Shown in pieces: positions 8,145-17,871 of a stretch of DNA of 48,743 nucleotides. Source of the stretch: Massilia frigida (GTDB taxonomy: Bacteria; Pseudomonadota; Gammaproteobacteria; Burkholderiales; Burkholderiaceae_D); contig NZ_WHJG01000047.1 of NCBI RefSeq assembly GCF_011682175.1, positions 1 through 48,743 of the forward strand, in the 5' to 3' direction. Under the pieces are notes generated by a model. It ran no database searches. It was not told the DNA's origin and saw only the letters and a list, made by a program, of their open reading frames with translations. Every line of letters begins with the position of its first letter. Position 1 is the stretch's first letter. Both the position numbers and the translations under genes were made by a program.

Positions 8145-8720
8145 ATCGCCTCCTATCGCAATGCAAGGTCGCCACGCCAATGCGCCGGGGCGATGGCTGG
8201 CAAGGTTTTTCCCGAACGGGTACGTGTAAAACCCGCTGTGCGCGTGGCCTGCGAGTGCAGGTCGCCGATGACGCGAGTGCTATGTTTCGACATGCGTTTC
8301 GCCTGGCAATTCCCAGCTGCGCGATGCGATTCGTCGTCGATTGTAGGGTCGAACGGATGGCAAACGCGTGAGCGGGCGCAAGCGTGGGTGCGTGGCGGCG
8401 CCGGCAGGACGGCGGTGGCCGATCGGAGATCCGCACCAAGTGGTGACGCTGAACACTCACCAGTTCATGCACTTGATTTTGAAGCCCGGCACGATTGGCC
8501 AGGCGGCCTGGGAAAATGGCTTGCGAGCAGTGGGGTCTGAGGCGCTCGCCTTCACATAAGGTCATTGCGACATGGCGCCGCGAGGCAGGGCCGGCGGCGA
8601 GGACGGCAATGCCGGCCGTGGTGGCGGGGCGGCCCGAGCGCTGCTGTCCGTCAATCGGCGCGGGATCGTTGGCAAGCGGGACCAACCGGCGTCGGCCCCG
8701 CCGTCGATTGCTATCGGCCG
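8145..8720. other. Intergenic stretch without a supported gene
   Basis: This 576-bp gap separates the start of the FAD oxidase from the end of the decarboxylase, both on the minus strand. The open frames that cross it are Arg/Pro-rich and lack ribosome-binding sites, as expected of chance frames in GC-rich DNA. I see no convincing promoter, terminator or RNA. The length suggests that the FAD oxidase has its own promoter here rather than sharing a transcript with the decarboxylase. Confidence 0.5.
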
Positions 8721-9983
8721 CTATTTGACGCGTGCAATCTGGGAATTGATCGGAATGCTTGTCGAATGCAGGCCGGGGCGGTTGCCGTCCAGGTTGAAGT
8801 CGAGCTCAACGCCGGGACGGAAAATCAGGCAATGGGTCGAGCCGCCGAAGTGGAACATACCCAGTTGCTGGCCCTTGCGCACCTGCTGCCCTTCGTACAC
8901 CGTGATCTGGCAGGTTGATACCTCGGCCATGCCGACCGCCATGAAGCACATCAGGCCGATGGCCGGGTTGTCCGCTTCGATGAACACCAGTGCCCGCGTG
9001 GCCACTTCGGTGATGTAGGCCTGCGAATCATTCGGGCCCGAGTCATCCTCGCCCTCGGCCGGCGTTTCCGAATAATAGGTGCCGTCGATCACGACCGCCT
9101 TGACGATGCGCCCATTCACCGGGCTGTGCCAGCGGTGGTAGCTCAGTGCGTCCAGGAAGGCCTGGTAGACCGTGCCGCCGTCGAACTGGGCAACCCGGCT
9201 ATCGCCATCGAGCATATGGGTCAGCGAATACGGCTGGGCCTTGATCCAGAAGCGGTCGATCTGCCTGACGCCGCAGGCAAGCCGGTACGGCGCCGATTCG
9301 CAGGCGTTGGTGATGACGCTATCGTCGTCGGGCGCGGCGACCGGGCGCTGGCCCTCGCGAAATTGACGGGTGAAGAAGTCATCCCAGGACGTGAAGCCAT
9401 AATACGGCGCGCTCGGGTCGCACACGAAGTGCTCGGCGAAATCGGGCATCGCGGCCATCGCGGCGGTGCCCAGCCAGCCGGTGCACGGATCGTCATTGAG
9501 GATGTAGCGCGAATCGGCCGAGCCCAGGAAGCGCGCCCATTCGTTGAGGACGCGCTTGAATTGGCGGTTGACCTTCTCGTTCAGGAAGGCGGCAAAGCCG
9601 CCCGGCGTGTCCATCGACCAGTCCAGGATGGCGTTGATCGGAAAGCCCACCAGGCCGCTCGTGTTGAATTCCGGGGCCTCGGTGAGGATCGCATTAATCA
9701 TCTGCAACATGACATGGTAGGAGCGCACTTGCGGGCCGCCGGCCGGATTGTGGCGAAAGCGCTTGGAGTGCGGCACCTCACTGAGCATCTGGTGAAACAG
9801 CATGTAGATGGTGGCGTCGCCTTCGATCAGTTGCTTGAATTCTTCCATGATGGGCAACAGCGGGACCGGGTTGGCCGTGGCCTGCGCCAGGCGCTTGCCG
9901 ATCCAGGCGTCGAGAATGCGCTGGTCCGAAGGCAGCCATTGGCCGACGCGGTAGGGATGGGATGGTGCGGTTGATGCGGACAT
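8721..9983 (-). CDS. PSD-family (PsiD-like) pyruvoyl-dependent decarboxylase
   Basis: The 420-residue product carries an N-terminal block (LPIMEEFKQLIEGDATIYM, then FHQML) typical of the PSD-associated domain found in fungal PSD-like amino-acid decarboxylases such as PsiD (PF12588 type). The catalytic phosphatidylserine-decarboxylase domain follows (SWDDFFTRQFREGQRPV, YHRWHSPVNG). The self-cleavage site is FGGSTHCLIF, with Ser382 the expected pyruvoyl precursor, in place of the LGST of classical Psd. ATG 9983 (MSASTAPSHP) is chosen because GAGGAG lies 8 nt upstream; two earlier ATG/CTG-type positions are too close to it. No membrane anchor or signal peptide is evident. In this subfamily the substrate may be an amino acid such as Trp rather than phosphatidylserine. 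The gene diverges from the oxidase operon. Confidence 0.87.
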   Translation of the reverse strand: MSASTAPSHPYRVGQWLPSDQRILDAWIGKRLAQATANPVPLLPIMEEFKQLIEGDATIYMLFHQMLSEVPHSKRFRHNPAGGPQVRSYHVMLQMINAILTEAPEFNTSGLVGFPINAILDWSMDTPGGFAAFLNEKVNRQFKRVLNEWARFLGSADSRYILNDDPCTGWLGTAAMAAMPDFAEHFVCDPSAPYYGFTSWDDFFTRQFREGQRPVAAPDDDSVITNACESAPYRLACGVRQIDRFWIKAQPYSLTHMLDGDSRVAQFDGGTVYQAFLDALSYHRWHSPVNGRIVKAVVIDGTYYSETPAEGEDDSGPNDSQAYITEVATRALVFIEADNPAIGLMCFMAVGMAEVSTCQITVYEGQQVRKGQQLGMFHFGGSTHCLIFRPGVELDFNLDGNRPGLHSTSIPINSQIARVK

Positions 9984-10494
9984 CTTCATTCTCCTCAAGT
10001 GGTCGAACGAGCGGCGCCGGCGCTACCGGGAAGCCGGTTTCGCTGCGCAACTGGGACGGTGGAGCCAAGACGGGATCGATGCGAGACGCGCATCGCGGTG
10101 GGTAAAACTTGTGAAATGCTGCCTGCAAATATATACCCAAAAAACGCCGTTGAAATCACAAATGGCCGCCTCTTCCTTATTTTTTTGATAGCGTTGTTTT
10201 GCGCACTCTGTTGTCAATAATAACTTGCCACGGCCATGGAACTGCCGCATTCTCGATTTCGCCATTTGTAAATTATCTTGCAAAAATCAACAAAACCATA
10301 TTGGTCGGAAGCAAGTTTTTCTTTGCCTGCCGTGTGCGCGCCCGCGCATTCGCGGGCACTCGGCCGGGCTGGACGGTTGTTGATGTTGTCTGATAGGTAG
10401 CAAAAACATCGTTGCCGGCCTGCCTGGGCGCCATCGCACCAAGTAATGCTCCGCAACGTTCGCGCTGGGATGACATCGCCAAAAGGAGCGTCTC
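9984..10494. promoter_or_regulatory. Divergent intergenic region upstream of the decarboxylase and the oxidase operon
   Basis: This 511-bp region contains an AT-rich core (about 10120-10320) unlike the surrounding coding DNA, as expected for divergent promoters. On the minus strand a perfect TTGACA (10212-10217) could serve as a -35, but no good -10 follows at the right distance. TATATT-like sequence near 10127-10135 is another minus-strand candidate. A perfect 7-bp hairpin (GCCCGCG-CATT-CGCGGGC, 10340-10357) without a T-run lies 138 bases before the oxidase start; it could be a regulator site or a leader structure. No protein-coding gene is supported. Confidence 0.45.
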
Positions 10495-13400
10495 GTGGGC
10501 AAATTGAGCAAATTCGGCACTATCTGGGCAGTCGGTCTGTCGGTGGCTTGCGCGGCCCAGGCGGCACCCGCTTCCTGTCCCCGCACCGTGACGGCAGCGG
10601 TCGTGGCGATCGACCAGCCGATGATGATCAACCGCTTGGGTGCCGCCCGCCCTGGCGGCATGATCTACGCCTTGCGCAGCGATGTCGTCGTCAAGGATGC
10701 CAGCGCCGGGCTGGTTCCCGGCAATGTGATGTTGCGCAAAGACAAGCGGCCAAGGCCGATTGTGTTGCGCGTCAATGCAGGCGATTGCCTCACCATCGAA
10801 TTTGACAATTTGCTGGTGGGTGCGGCGCACGATCTGCAGCCATTGACCCGCGCGGCCTCGATCCACGTTGCTGGCTTACAAGCCGTCAAGGGCATCGGCG
10901 ATGACGGCATCAATGCCGGCCAAAATCCGAACCCGGCCGACGGCGGCCCGCTGGTTGCACCGGGACATCGCACCACGTATCATCTTTACGCGCCGGAAGA
11001 GGGCTCGTTCCTGCTCTACAGCACTGCCGGCGATTTCAACGGTTTTGGCACCGACCAGCTGACCATGGGCTTGTTCGGGGCGGTCAATGTCCAACCGAAG
11101 AACGCCGAATGGTACCGCAGCCAGGTCAGCGAAGAGGATATGCGCCTGGCCACCCAGGGCCACGCGCCCAACAGCAAGCTGCCGATCATCAATTACGACG
11201 CGCTGTATCCGGCCGGCCATCCACGCGCCGGCACGCCCGTGCTGAAGATGCTCGACAGTAAAAACCGGCTCGTGCACAGCGACTTGACGGCGGTGATCAC
11301 CGGACCGAAGCACGGGCGCTTCTTCCCGCCGCCGGCCGGCGCGCCCGCTAATCCAGCCCTGCCGGACCAGGGCGCGCCCTACCGCGAAGTGACGGTCCAT
11401 TACCACGAGTCGCAAGATGTGGTGCAGGCCTTCCCCTGGTTCTCGCAAACGAAGAACCTCTCGAGCACGACGCTCAACGCCGGCGCCGACAGTTTCGCGA
11501 TCAACTACGGCGCGGCCGGCATTGCGGCCGAAATCCTGGCCAACCGCATGAAGCTCGGCCCGGGCGCCGATTGCGACGAATGCAAATTCGAGGAGTTCTT
11601 CCTCTCGTCGTGGGTGGGCGGCGATCCCTCGATGGTGGTCGATGTGCCGGCCAACAGCCCGTGCACCACCGGGCAGCTGGAAGAGTACGCAAAAACGTTG
11701 CCCAACTCGTTGAAGCCGCCGTGCGAGCCAGGCAAACCGGCCGCAGCCCGTGCCAGCAAAGCCTATTTCCCGGACGATCCGTCGAACGTGTATCACAGCT
11801 ACCTGGGCGACCGCGCGCGCTTTCGCATCCTGCACGCGGGCGCCGCCGTGCACCACGTGCACCATCACCACGCCCACCAGTGGCTGCAAAGCGCGGGCAG
11901 CGACGTCAGCGCCTACCTGGACAGCCAGGCCATCGGACCGGGCGCGTCGTTCACACTGGACCTGGTCTACGACGGCAGCGGCAACCGCAACCTGACTGCC
12001 GGCGACTCGATCTTCCATTGCCACTTCTATCCCCATTTCGCTTCCGGCATGTGGGCCTTGTTCCGGGTCCACGACGTGTTCGAGGCGGGCACGCCGCTGA
12101 CCGACGGGCGCCCGACCCCGGGGGCGCGCGCCTTGCCGGACCCGGAAATCCTGCGCGGCACCCCGATTCCGGCCGTGCTGCCCTTGCCAACCCGGCCGAT
12201 GGCGCCGTGGCCGGCCCCGGTCGAGATCAGCAATGGCCAGGTGAAACTGGGTGAAGGCGGCGGCAACCCCGGCTACCCGTTTTTCGTGCCCGGCCGCGCT
12301 GGCCACCGCCCACCCCATCCGCCAATGGACTTCGCGGTCGACGGCAAGGAAGTGCTCGACGGCGGCTTGCCGCGCCACCTGATTACCCAGGCCAAGGTGA
12401 AGCATGAAGCGCACACCACCCTCGATTTCAGCAAGGACCTGGGCTGGACCCAGGCCGTCGAATTGCCCGAGGACGGCACGCCGGCGGAGAAGGCCGCGAT
12501 GGCGGCCCATGCGCAAAAAACCATCGCCACCTTCCTGCCGGACGGCACGGCCGGGCGCTTCAAGATGAATGGCTTGCCGCCGGCGCCGGGCGCGCCGTTC
12601 GCCAACCCCGGCCTCGGCGTGGATGGCAAGGTTCGCCACTACCGCGGCGCCAGCTTGCAGGTCGATGCCGTGTTCAACAAGAAGGGCTGGCACTACCCGC
12701 AACAGCGCATGATGGCCTTGTGGGGGGACGTGAAAGATATCCTGAGCGGCGAAAAACCGCCCGAGCCGCTGTTCTTCCGCGCCCACAGCGACGACGTCGT
12801 CGAATACTGGCACACCAATCTGGTGCCGGCCTACTACGAGCTGGACGATTTCCAGGTGCGCACGCCGACCGACATCATCGGCCAGCATATCCACCTGGTC
12901 AAATTCGACGTGCTGGCCTCCGATGGCGCGGCCAACGGCTTTAACTATGAAGACGGCACCTTCAGCCCGGAAGAGGTGCGCGGCCGGATCGACGGCATCA
13001 ACCAGGCCGGCGGACTGCTGCCGTACGGCGGCGGCAAACCGCGCTTGCTGCGCTCCAAGGCGATCGCCGCGCTGGGCTGCGGTCCGCGCGCCGCCGCCGA
13101 CGCCAGGCCCGACTGCGGTAACGTGCCGCCAGCCCAGCGCCAATGGCTGGGAGCCCAGGCCACCGTGCAACGCTGGTGGGTCGATCCCTTGCTCGACCGC
13201 AGCGGCACCGACCGCACCTTCATGACCGTGTTCACGCACGACCATTTCGGACCGTCGACCCACCAGATGACCGGCCTGTACGGCGGCCTGCTGATCGAAC
13301 CGGCCGGCTCGACCTGGACCATGCTGGACGGCAGTCCGATGAATAGCGCACCCGGCGGACCGGGCCGGCGCGCCGACGGCGGACCAACCAGCTATGCGGC

Positions 13401-16008
13401 CAACATCCTGCCCAAGGGCGGGCAGCGCGCCTACCGCGAATTCGCGCTGGCCTGGGGCGACTTGCAACTGGCGTACGGGCCGGGCAGCCGCGCGCAGCCC
13501 GATTGCTACCCGGGTCAGGTTCCAGCATTTTTCCAATGCAAGCCCTTGGCGCCAGGCGCCGAATACCGCGGCTGGGCCGACACGGTGCATGCGATAAATT
13601 GTCCGGGCTGCCCGCCCGCCAGCCCGCCAGCGAGCCCGAAGCCGTTTCTGATCAGCGACTTCGGCCCTGGCATCGTGTCGATGAATTACCGGGGCGAGCC
13701 GCTGCCGCACCGCGTGGCCCCTTCGCCCGTCACGCCCATCACGGGTGGGGTGGAAACCGATCTGGCCCATGTGTTGCGCTCGATCCCGCGCAGTGATGCC
13801 ACGATGAGCAGCCAACCGGTTGGCGGCGCCAGGATCGATCCCGCGTGCACGGGCGACTGCTTGAGATTCCCGCGCCGGCCGATCAGTGCCGGCATGAACC
13901 CGGCCGATCCGTATACGCCGTTGTTGCGCGCCTACGAGGACGACCCGGTCCAGATCCGCATGCTGGTCGGCTCGCACACGTCGATGCACGACTTCACCAT
14001 GCACGGCCTGAAGTGGCAGCATGCGCCGTTCGATCCGAATTCCGGGTTTCGCAACAGCCAGTTCATGATCTTGTCCGAGCACTTCGAAGCCTTGTTCACC
14101 GTGCCGCGCACTGCGGGCGAGCACGGCGCCGATTATTTGTACAATCCAAGCGCTTCCTATGAAGGCTTGACCAACGGCGCCTGGGGCTTGTTGCGCGCCT
14201 ACCGCAAGGCGACGCCGGATCTGGCGCCATTGCCGGGCAACTTGACACCACCGCCGGCGCTGGCCACCGGGCTGCCGCGCGATCTCAAGGACGATTGCAG
14301 CCTGGGCCTGCCTTGCCTGCGCCAGTTCAATGTCTCGGCGCTGACGGTCAAGCAGCTGCTCGGCGAGAAGGGCACGCTCGCCTACAACGAGCGCGGCATC
14401 AATGTCGGACCAAACACCTACGATAGCAGCCATCCGTTGAACGATCCCAACGCCATCGTCTATGTGCGCGACGAGGATCTTCTCGACGGCGGGCGCCTGC
14501 GCCCGGGCGCGGCGCTCGAACCGCTGGTGTTGCGCGCTGCCGCCGGCGACTGGATCAAGGTGCGCCTGAGCAATCGCGTCAATGGCGATGACAGTGTGTT
14601 TAAAAAGAAAGAATCGGCGAGCCGGCCGGACGGCACCACCGCCTATTCGGCTGGCTATGCCGACATTATGATGAGCACCTCCTCCAGCGTGGGCCTGCAT
14701 CCGCAACTGCTGGCCTTTGACATTACCTCGTCGAACGGCGCCAACGTGGGCAACAACCCGGTGCAGACGGTGCCGCCGCGGGACCCGGCGTGCAGCGGTT
14801 GCGCCGTGCCTTTCCGCGACTATCTCTGGTACGCCGGCACCCTCGAACGCGGTGCCGACGGCGATCTGCGCGCAACGCCGGTCGAATTTGGCGCCGTCAA
14901 TCTGCAGCCGGCCGACCCCTTGATGCAGGCCTACCGCGGCCTGTTCGGCGCGATCGTCATCGAGCCGAAGGGCGCGACCTGGGTGGAAGACCCCGGCACC
15001 CGCACCTCGGCCACCGTGTTCGCCGCCGACGGTGGCGTGTTCCGCGATTTCACGCTGATGTTCCAGAACGATATCTCGATGGAACTCAATGGCAATCCGC
15101 TGTACGACGCGGGCATGCCGCTGTCGGCCTTTAACTACCGCAGCGAACCGTTTTTCTATCGCTACGGGGTGAACGCCGCAGCCGGGTTAAAAGCCGGCAC
15201 GGCGCCACCGGCTTCCTGGTATGACTTGCAAGCCACCGATCTGGCAAATATGGGCTTCATCTCGTACTCGGCAATCGACACCAGCGGCGCCGTCTCGAAC
15301 GCGCTGACGGGAGGCGATCCGGTGACACCGGTCTTCCGCGCCCCGGCCGGCATGCCGGTCCGGTTTCGCGTGTTGCACGCGCCCGGGATCGGCGACAACC
15401 AGCAAGTGTTCGAGTTGAGCGGACACCAGTGGCAGGAGCAGCCGTATCTCGACCGCTCGACCAGAATCGGCCACAACCCGCAGTCGGCCGTGACCGGTGC
15501 CACGACCGGGGTTGGCCCGACCTCGCACTTCGATATCGTTATTCCCCAGGCCGGCGGGCACTTCAAGACGGCGGGCGATTATGTGTACCGCAGCGCCACC
15601 GCCGCCCAGTACCAGGCGGGATTGTGGGGCTTGTTCCGGGTCGCGCCGGGCGCTGCCGGCGCCATCCTGCCCGACACCATCGCCATCGACCCCGTCCGGC
15701 CGAGCGGGGCCGGCTACCAGATCAGCGGAACGGTCACGGTGCGCCCGGCTGCCGCGCCGGGCGAACGGGTACGCACCAGCAGCCTGACCTTGAGCGACAC
15801 GAACGGCTGGCAGGCCAGGGTGCCGGTCGATCCTCAAGGGCGCTGGACCTACAGCGCCAGCGCCGCGCTGCCCGACACCGTGCTGGTGGCCTCGCCTTTC
15901 GGCGGCCAGGCCCGTTATGGGGCCGCGCCAGCCGCATCAAGCCCGCCGTTGACGCGGTCCGCGGCCACGTTGCGCTCGTCGCCGCGCCGTCGCGGCGCGC
16001 TGAAATAA
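10495..16008 (+). CDS. Giant secreted multicopper oxidase, MofA/MnxG-like
   Basis: The GTG start follows AAAAGGAG by 8 nt and begins a typical signal peptide (cleavage near AAQA-APAS). At 1837 residues it is far longer than three-domain laccases and in the range of the manganese-oxidase family. Copper motifs include HHVHHHHAHQW (453-463), HCHFYPHFASGM (508-519; T1 Cys509, T1 His514, axial Met519), HIH (798-800), HDHFGPSTHQM (915-925) and HDFTMHGLKWQH further on. The phrase LVKFDVLASDGAANGFNYED recalls MofA-type proteins. The cupredoxin domains are repeated, and a short Ig-like tail ends the protein. It probably oxidises a metal ion or organic substrate outside the cytoplasm; Mn(II) is an inference from similarity only. 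Its stop overlaps the next start (TAATG), so it heads a translationally coupled operon. Confidence 0.85.
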   Translation: MGKLSKFGTIWAVGLSVACAAQAAPASCPRTVTAAVVAIDQPMMINRLGAARPGGMIYALRSDVVVKDASAGLVPGNVMLRKDKRPRPIVLRVNAGDCLTIEFDNLLVGAAHDLQPLTRAASIHVAGLQAVKGIGDDGINAGQNPNPADGGPLVAPGHRTTYHLYAPEEGSFLLYSTAGDFNGFGTDQLTMGLFGAVNVQPKNAEWYRSQVSEEDMRLATQGHAPNSKLPIINYDALYPAGHPRAGTPVLKMLDSKNRLVHSDLTAVITGPKHGRFFPPPAGAPANPALPDQGAPYREVTVHYHESQDVVQAFPWFSQTKNLSSTTLNAGADSFAINYGAAGIAAEILANRMKLGPGADCDECKFEEFFLSSWVGGDPSMVVDVPANSPCTTGQLEEYAKTLPNSLKPPCEPGKPAAARASKAYFPDDPSNVYHSYLGDRARFRILHAGAAVHHVHHHHAHQWLQSAGSDVSAYLDSQAIGPGASFTLDLVYDGSGNRNLTAGDSIFHCHFYPHFASGMWALFRVHDVFEAGTPLTDGRPTPGARALPDPEILRGTPIPAVLPLPTRPMAPWPAPVEISNGQVKLGEGGGNPGYPFFVPGRAGHRPPHPPMDFAVDGKEVLDGGLPRHLITQAKVKHEAHTTLDFSKDLGWTQAVELPEDGTPAEKAAMAAHAQKTIATFLPDGTAGRFKMNGLPPAPGAPFANPGLGVDGKVRHYRGASLQVDAVFNKKGWHYPQQRMMALWGDVKDILSGEKPPEPLFFRAHSDDVVEYWHTNLVPAYYELDDFQVRTPTDIIGQHIHLVKFDVLASDGAANGFNYEDGTFSPEEVRGRIDGINQAGGLLPYGGGKPRLLRSKAIAALGCGPRAAADARPDCGNVPPAQRQWLGAQATVQRWWVDPLLDRSGTDRTFMTVFTHDHFGPSTHQMTGLYGGLLIEPAGSTWTMLDGSPMNSAPGGPGRRADGGPTSYAANILPKGGQRAYREFALAWGDLQLAYGPGSRAQPDCYPGQVPAFFQCKPLAPGAEYRGWADTVHAINCPGCPPASPPASPKPFLISDFGPGIVSMNYRGEPLPHRVAPSPVTPITGGVETDLAHVLRSIPRSDATMSSQPVGGARIDPACTGDCLRFPRRPISAGMNPADPYTPLLRAYEDDPVQIRMLVGSHTSMHDFTMHGLKWQHAPFDPNSGFRNSQFMILSEHFEALFTVPRTAGEHGADYLYNPSASYEGLTNGAWGLLRAYRKATPDLAPLPGNLTPPPALATGLPRDLKDDCSLGLPCLRQFNVSALTVKQLLGEKGTLAYNERGINVGPNTYDSSHPLNDPNAIVYVRDEDLLDGGRLRPGAALEPLVLRAAAGDWIKVRLSNRVNGDDSVFKKKESASRPDGTTAYSAGYADIMMSTSSSVGLHPQLLAFDITSSNGANVGNNPVQTVPPRDPACSGCAVPFRDYLWYAGTLERGADGDLRATPVEFGAVNLQPADPLMQAYRGLFGAIVIEPKGATWVEDPGTRTSATVFAADGGVFRDFTLMFQNDISMELNGNPLYDAGMPLSAFNYRSEPFFYRYGVNAAAGLKAGTAPPASWYDLQATDLANMGFISYSAIDTSGAVSNALTGGDPVTPVFRAPAGMPVRFRVLHAPGIGDNQQVFELSGHQWQEQPYLDRSTRIGHNPQSAVTGATTGVGPTSHFDIVIPQAGGHFKTAGDYVYRSATAAQYQAGLWGLFRVAPGAAGAILPDTIAIDPVRPSGAGYQISGTVTVRPAAAPGERVRTSSLTLSDTNGWQARVPVDPQGRWTYSASAALPDTVLVASPFGGQARYGAAPAASSPPLTRSAATLRSSPRRRGALK

Positions 16009-17834
16009 TGGGGCGCCGCGCGATGCTGCTGGCGGCCGCCTGCCTGCTGTCGGGCGCACTGCTGGCCCAGCCGGTGCCGCTGGGCCAGATCGAGCCCGAG
16101 GGCGTGCGTGTGCAACTGAGCGCGTCGGGCGCCTTGCGCGACGGCGCCGATGTCGGCTTCACCTTGCGCCTGCTCGATAGCCAGGGAGCGCCGCTGCGCG
16201 GTGCGCGGCCGGCCGCGTGGCTGGACCGGCAGCGCCCGGGCAGCGCCGGCGACGTCGGCGAGTGCCGGCGCAAAGCCTCGCACTTCGTCGGCGGCAACTG
16301 GTTCGACACCCCGGCGCTCGACCTGAACGCCTATTACGTGCTGGCCCTGAATGCGGAGCCATCGATCTCGGTGATCAATCCGCTCAGCGGGTTTGGCGGC
16401 TCGAAGTTGCTGGCACTGGTCGAATTGAAGGCGCCCGGGGCCGACTGGCTGCAAGAGGGCGAGCGGGTGCTGGTCTCGATGCCGGAGGCTGGCGCGGTGG
16501 CGCTGGTCGATACGCGCAGCTGGAAAGTGCTCGCCAACACGCAGGTCGGCGCGCAGCCGGCGCGCCTGGCGCGCCAGCCCGGCCGCGGGGGCCGCGTCTG
16601 GGTCGCTAGCGCCGGCGGTGTCGCCGTGCTCGACAGCACCGACGGCACGCTGGCCGCGCGCATCGACACGGGGGCAGGCCCGCACGAGATTGCCTTCAGC
16701 GACGATGGCGCGGTCGCCTTCGTCAGCAACCGGGGCGCCGGCAGCGTGACCGTGATCGATGCCTTGGCGCTGCGCCAGCGCGCGGTGGTCGCGACCGGGC
16801 CGGCGCCGGTGGCGCTGGCCTGGTCGGGCGCTGCGCGGCTGGTCTATGTGGCCGATAGCGGCGACGGCAGCATCGTCGCCCTCGACAGCGGCGGGCGCGT
16901 GGCCGCACGCCTGGCCGGTGCGCCCGGCGTGAACGAACTCGGTTTCGTGCCCGGGGGCCGGCTGGGGCTGGTTCTCAACGGTCAGACCGGCGAACTGCAA
17001 GTGCTCGACACCGCCAGCAACCAGATCGTCCAGAGCGCCCAGATCGGCAACGGCCCGGACCAGCTGGCTTTTTCCGGGCGCATGGCATACATCCACCGCC
17101 AGGGCGGGCCCGAGGTTCACATGGTCGCGCTCGACGGCCTGGGGCGCAGCGGCGAAGCGATCAAGGTAGCCAGTTTCGCCGGCGGCCAGCTGGCGCCCGG
17201 CCAGCGCAGCAGCCTGGCCGGCGTGATGGCGGCGGCGCCCAATGGCGACGCCATGTTGCTGGCCAATCCGGCCGACCGCAGCATCTACTATTACAAGGAA
17301 GGCATGGCCGCGCCGCTCGGCGCGTTCCGCAATTACGGCCGCACGCCGCGCGCGCTGATGGTGGTCGATCGCAGCCTGCAAGAGCGCGACCCCGGACAGT
17401 ACCGGGTCGACACCCGGCTTCCGCCAGCCGGCGCCTACCAGCTGGTGATGTACCTGGACCAGCCGCGCGTGCTGCACTGTTTCGCGCTCGATATCGCCGC
17501 TGCGGACGGGGTCCGGCCGGCGCGCCAGCTGGCGGTGGCGCTCGAACCGGGGCAGGGCGCGCTGACCGCGGGCCGCACCCAGCGCCTGCGGCTGCGCGTA
17601 GGCGCCGCCGGCGAGCCGGCCAGGCTGGCGCCGGCGGGCGACCTCGAAGTGCTCATTTTCGACGCGTCCGGCATCTCGCAAACGCGTTTGCTGGCCAGCG
17701 CCCAGGGCAACGGGGCCTACAGCGTCGACTTCGCCGCGCCCGCGCCGGGCCTGTACTTCATGCATTTCCAGGCCCCCTCGCTGGGCCTGCGCTGGGCCGA
17801 TCCGGCCCGGCTGGTCTTGACTGCCATCGAATGA
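16008..17834 (+). CDS. Secreted YVTN-type beta-propeller protein
   Basis: The ATG overlaps the preceding stop. The 608-residue product has a signal peptide ending near GALLA-Q. Residues ~150-440 are propeller blades of the YVTN/cytochrome-d1-like type: VALVDTRSWKVLANTQVG, GPHEIAFSDDGAVAFVSN, VTVIDALALRQRAVVATG and LQVLDTASNQIVQSAQIG. N- and C-terminal flanks look like beta-sandwich domains (GADVGFTLRLLDSQGAPL; APGLYFMHFQAPSLGLRW). No CxxCH heme site is present. Such proteins usually act as binding or docking modules. Here it lies between the multicopper oxidase and the CTQ oxidase, so a role as an extracytoplasmic partner of one of them is likely but unproven. Confidence 0.8.
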   Translation: MGRRAMLLAAACLLSGALLAQPVPLGQIEPEGVRVQLSASGALRDGADVGFTLRLLDSQGAPLRGARPAAWLDRQRPGSAGDVGECRRKASHFVGGNWFDTPALDLNAYYVLALNAEPSISVINPLSGFGGSKLLALVELKAPGADWLQEGERVLVSMPEAGAVALVDTRSWKVLANTQVGAQPARLARQPGRGGRVWVASAGGVAVLDSTDGTLAARIDTGAGPHEIAFSDDGAVAFVSNRGAGSVTVIDALALRQRAVVATGPAPVALAWSGAARLVYVADSGDGSIVALDSGGRVAARLAGAPGVNELGFVPGGRLGLVLNGQTGELQVLDTASNQIVQSAQIGNGPDQLAFSGRMAYIHRQGGPEVHMVALDGLGRSGEAIKVASFAGGQLAPGQRSSLAGVMAAAPNGDAMLLANPADRSIYYYKEGMAAPLGAFRNYGRTPRALMVVDRSLQERDPGQYRVDTRLPPAGAYQLVMYLDQPRVLHCFALDIAAADGVRPARQLAVALEPGQGALTAGRTQRLRLRVGAAGEPARLAPAGDLEVLIFDASGISQTRLLASAQGNGAYSVDFAAPAPGLYFMHFQAPSLGLRWADPARLVLTAIE

Positions 17835-17871
17835 ACCAACCACCACAACCGAGTCGCAACAGGAGAGCCGC

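Noticed and set aside
8137-8685. Possible minus-strand gene in the gap before the FAD oxidase
   Set aside because: The product is Arg/Pro-rich with no motif or ribosome-binding site, and it overlaps the start of the FAD oxidase.
10876-14706. A 1276-residue minus-strand open frame opposite the multicopper oxidase gene
   Set aside because: It is a mirror frame in GC-rich DNA: it is His/Gln/Arg/Ala-rich, has no ribosome-binding site and no domain, while the plus strand has clear copper motifs.
15429-16007. Extension of the YVTN propeller gene upstream into the multicopper oxidase gene
   Set aside because: The added sequence is an out-of-frame shadow; the ATG at 16008 starts a clean signal peptide and overlaps the previous stop.
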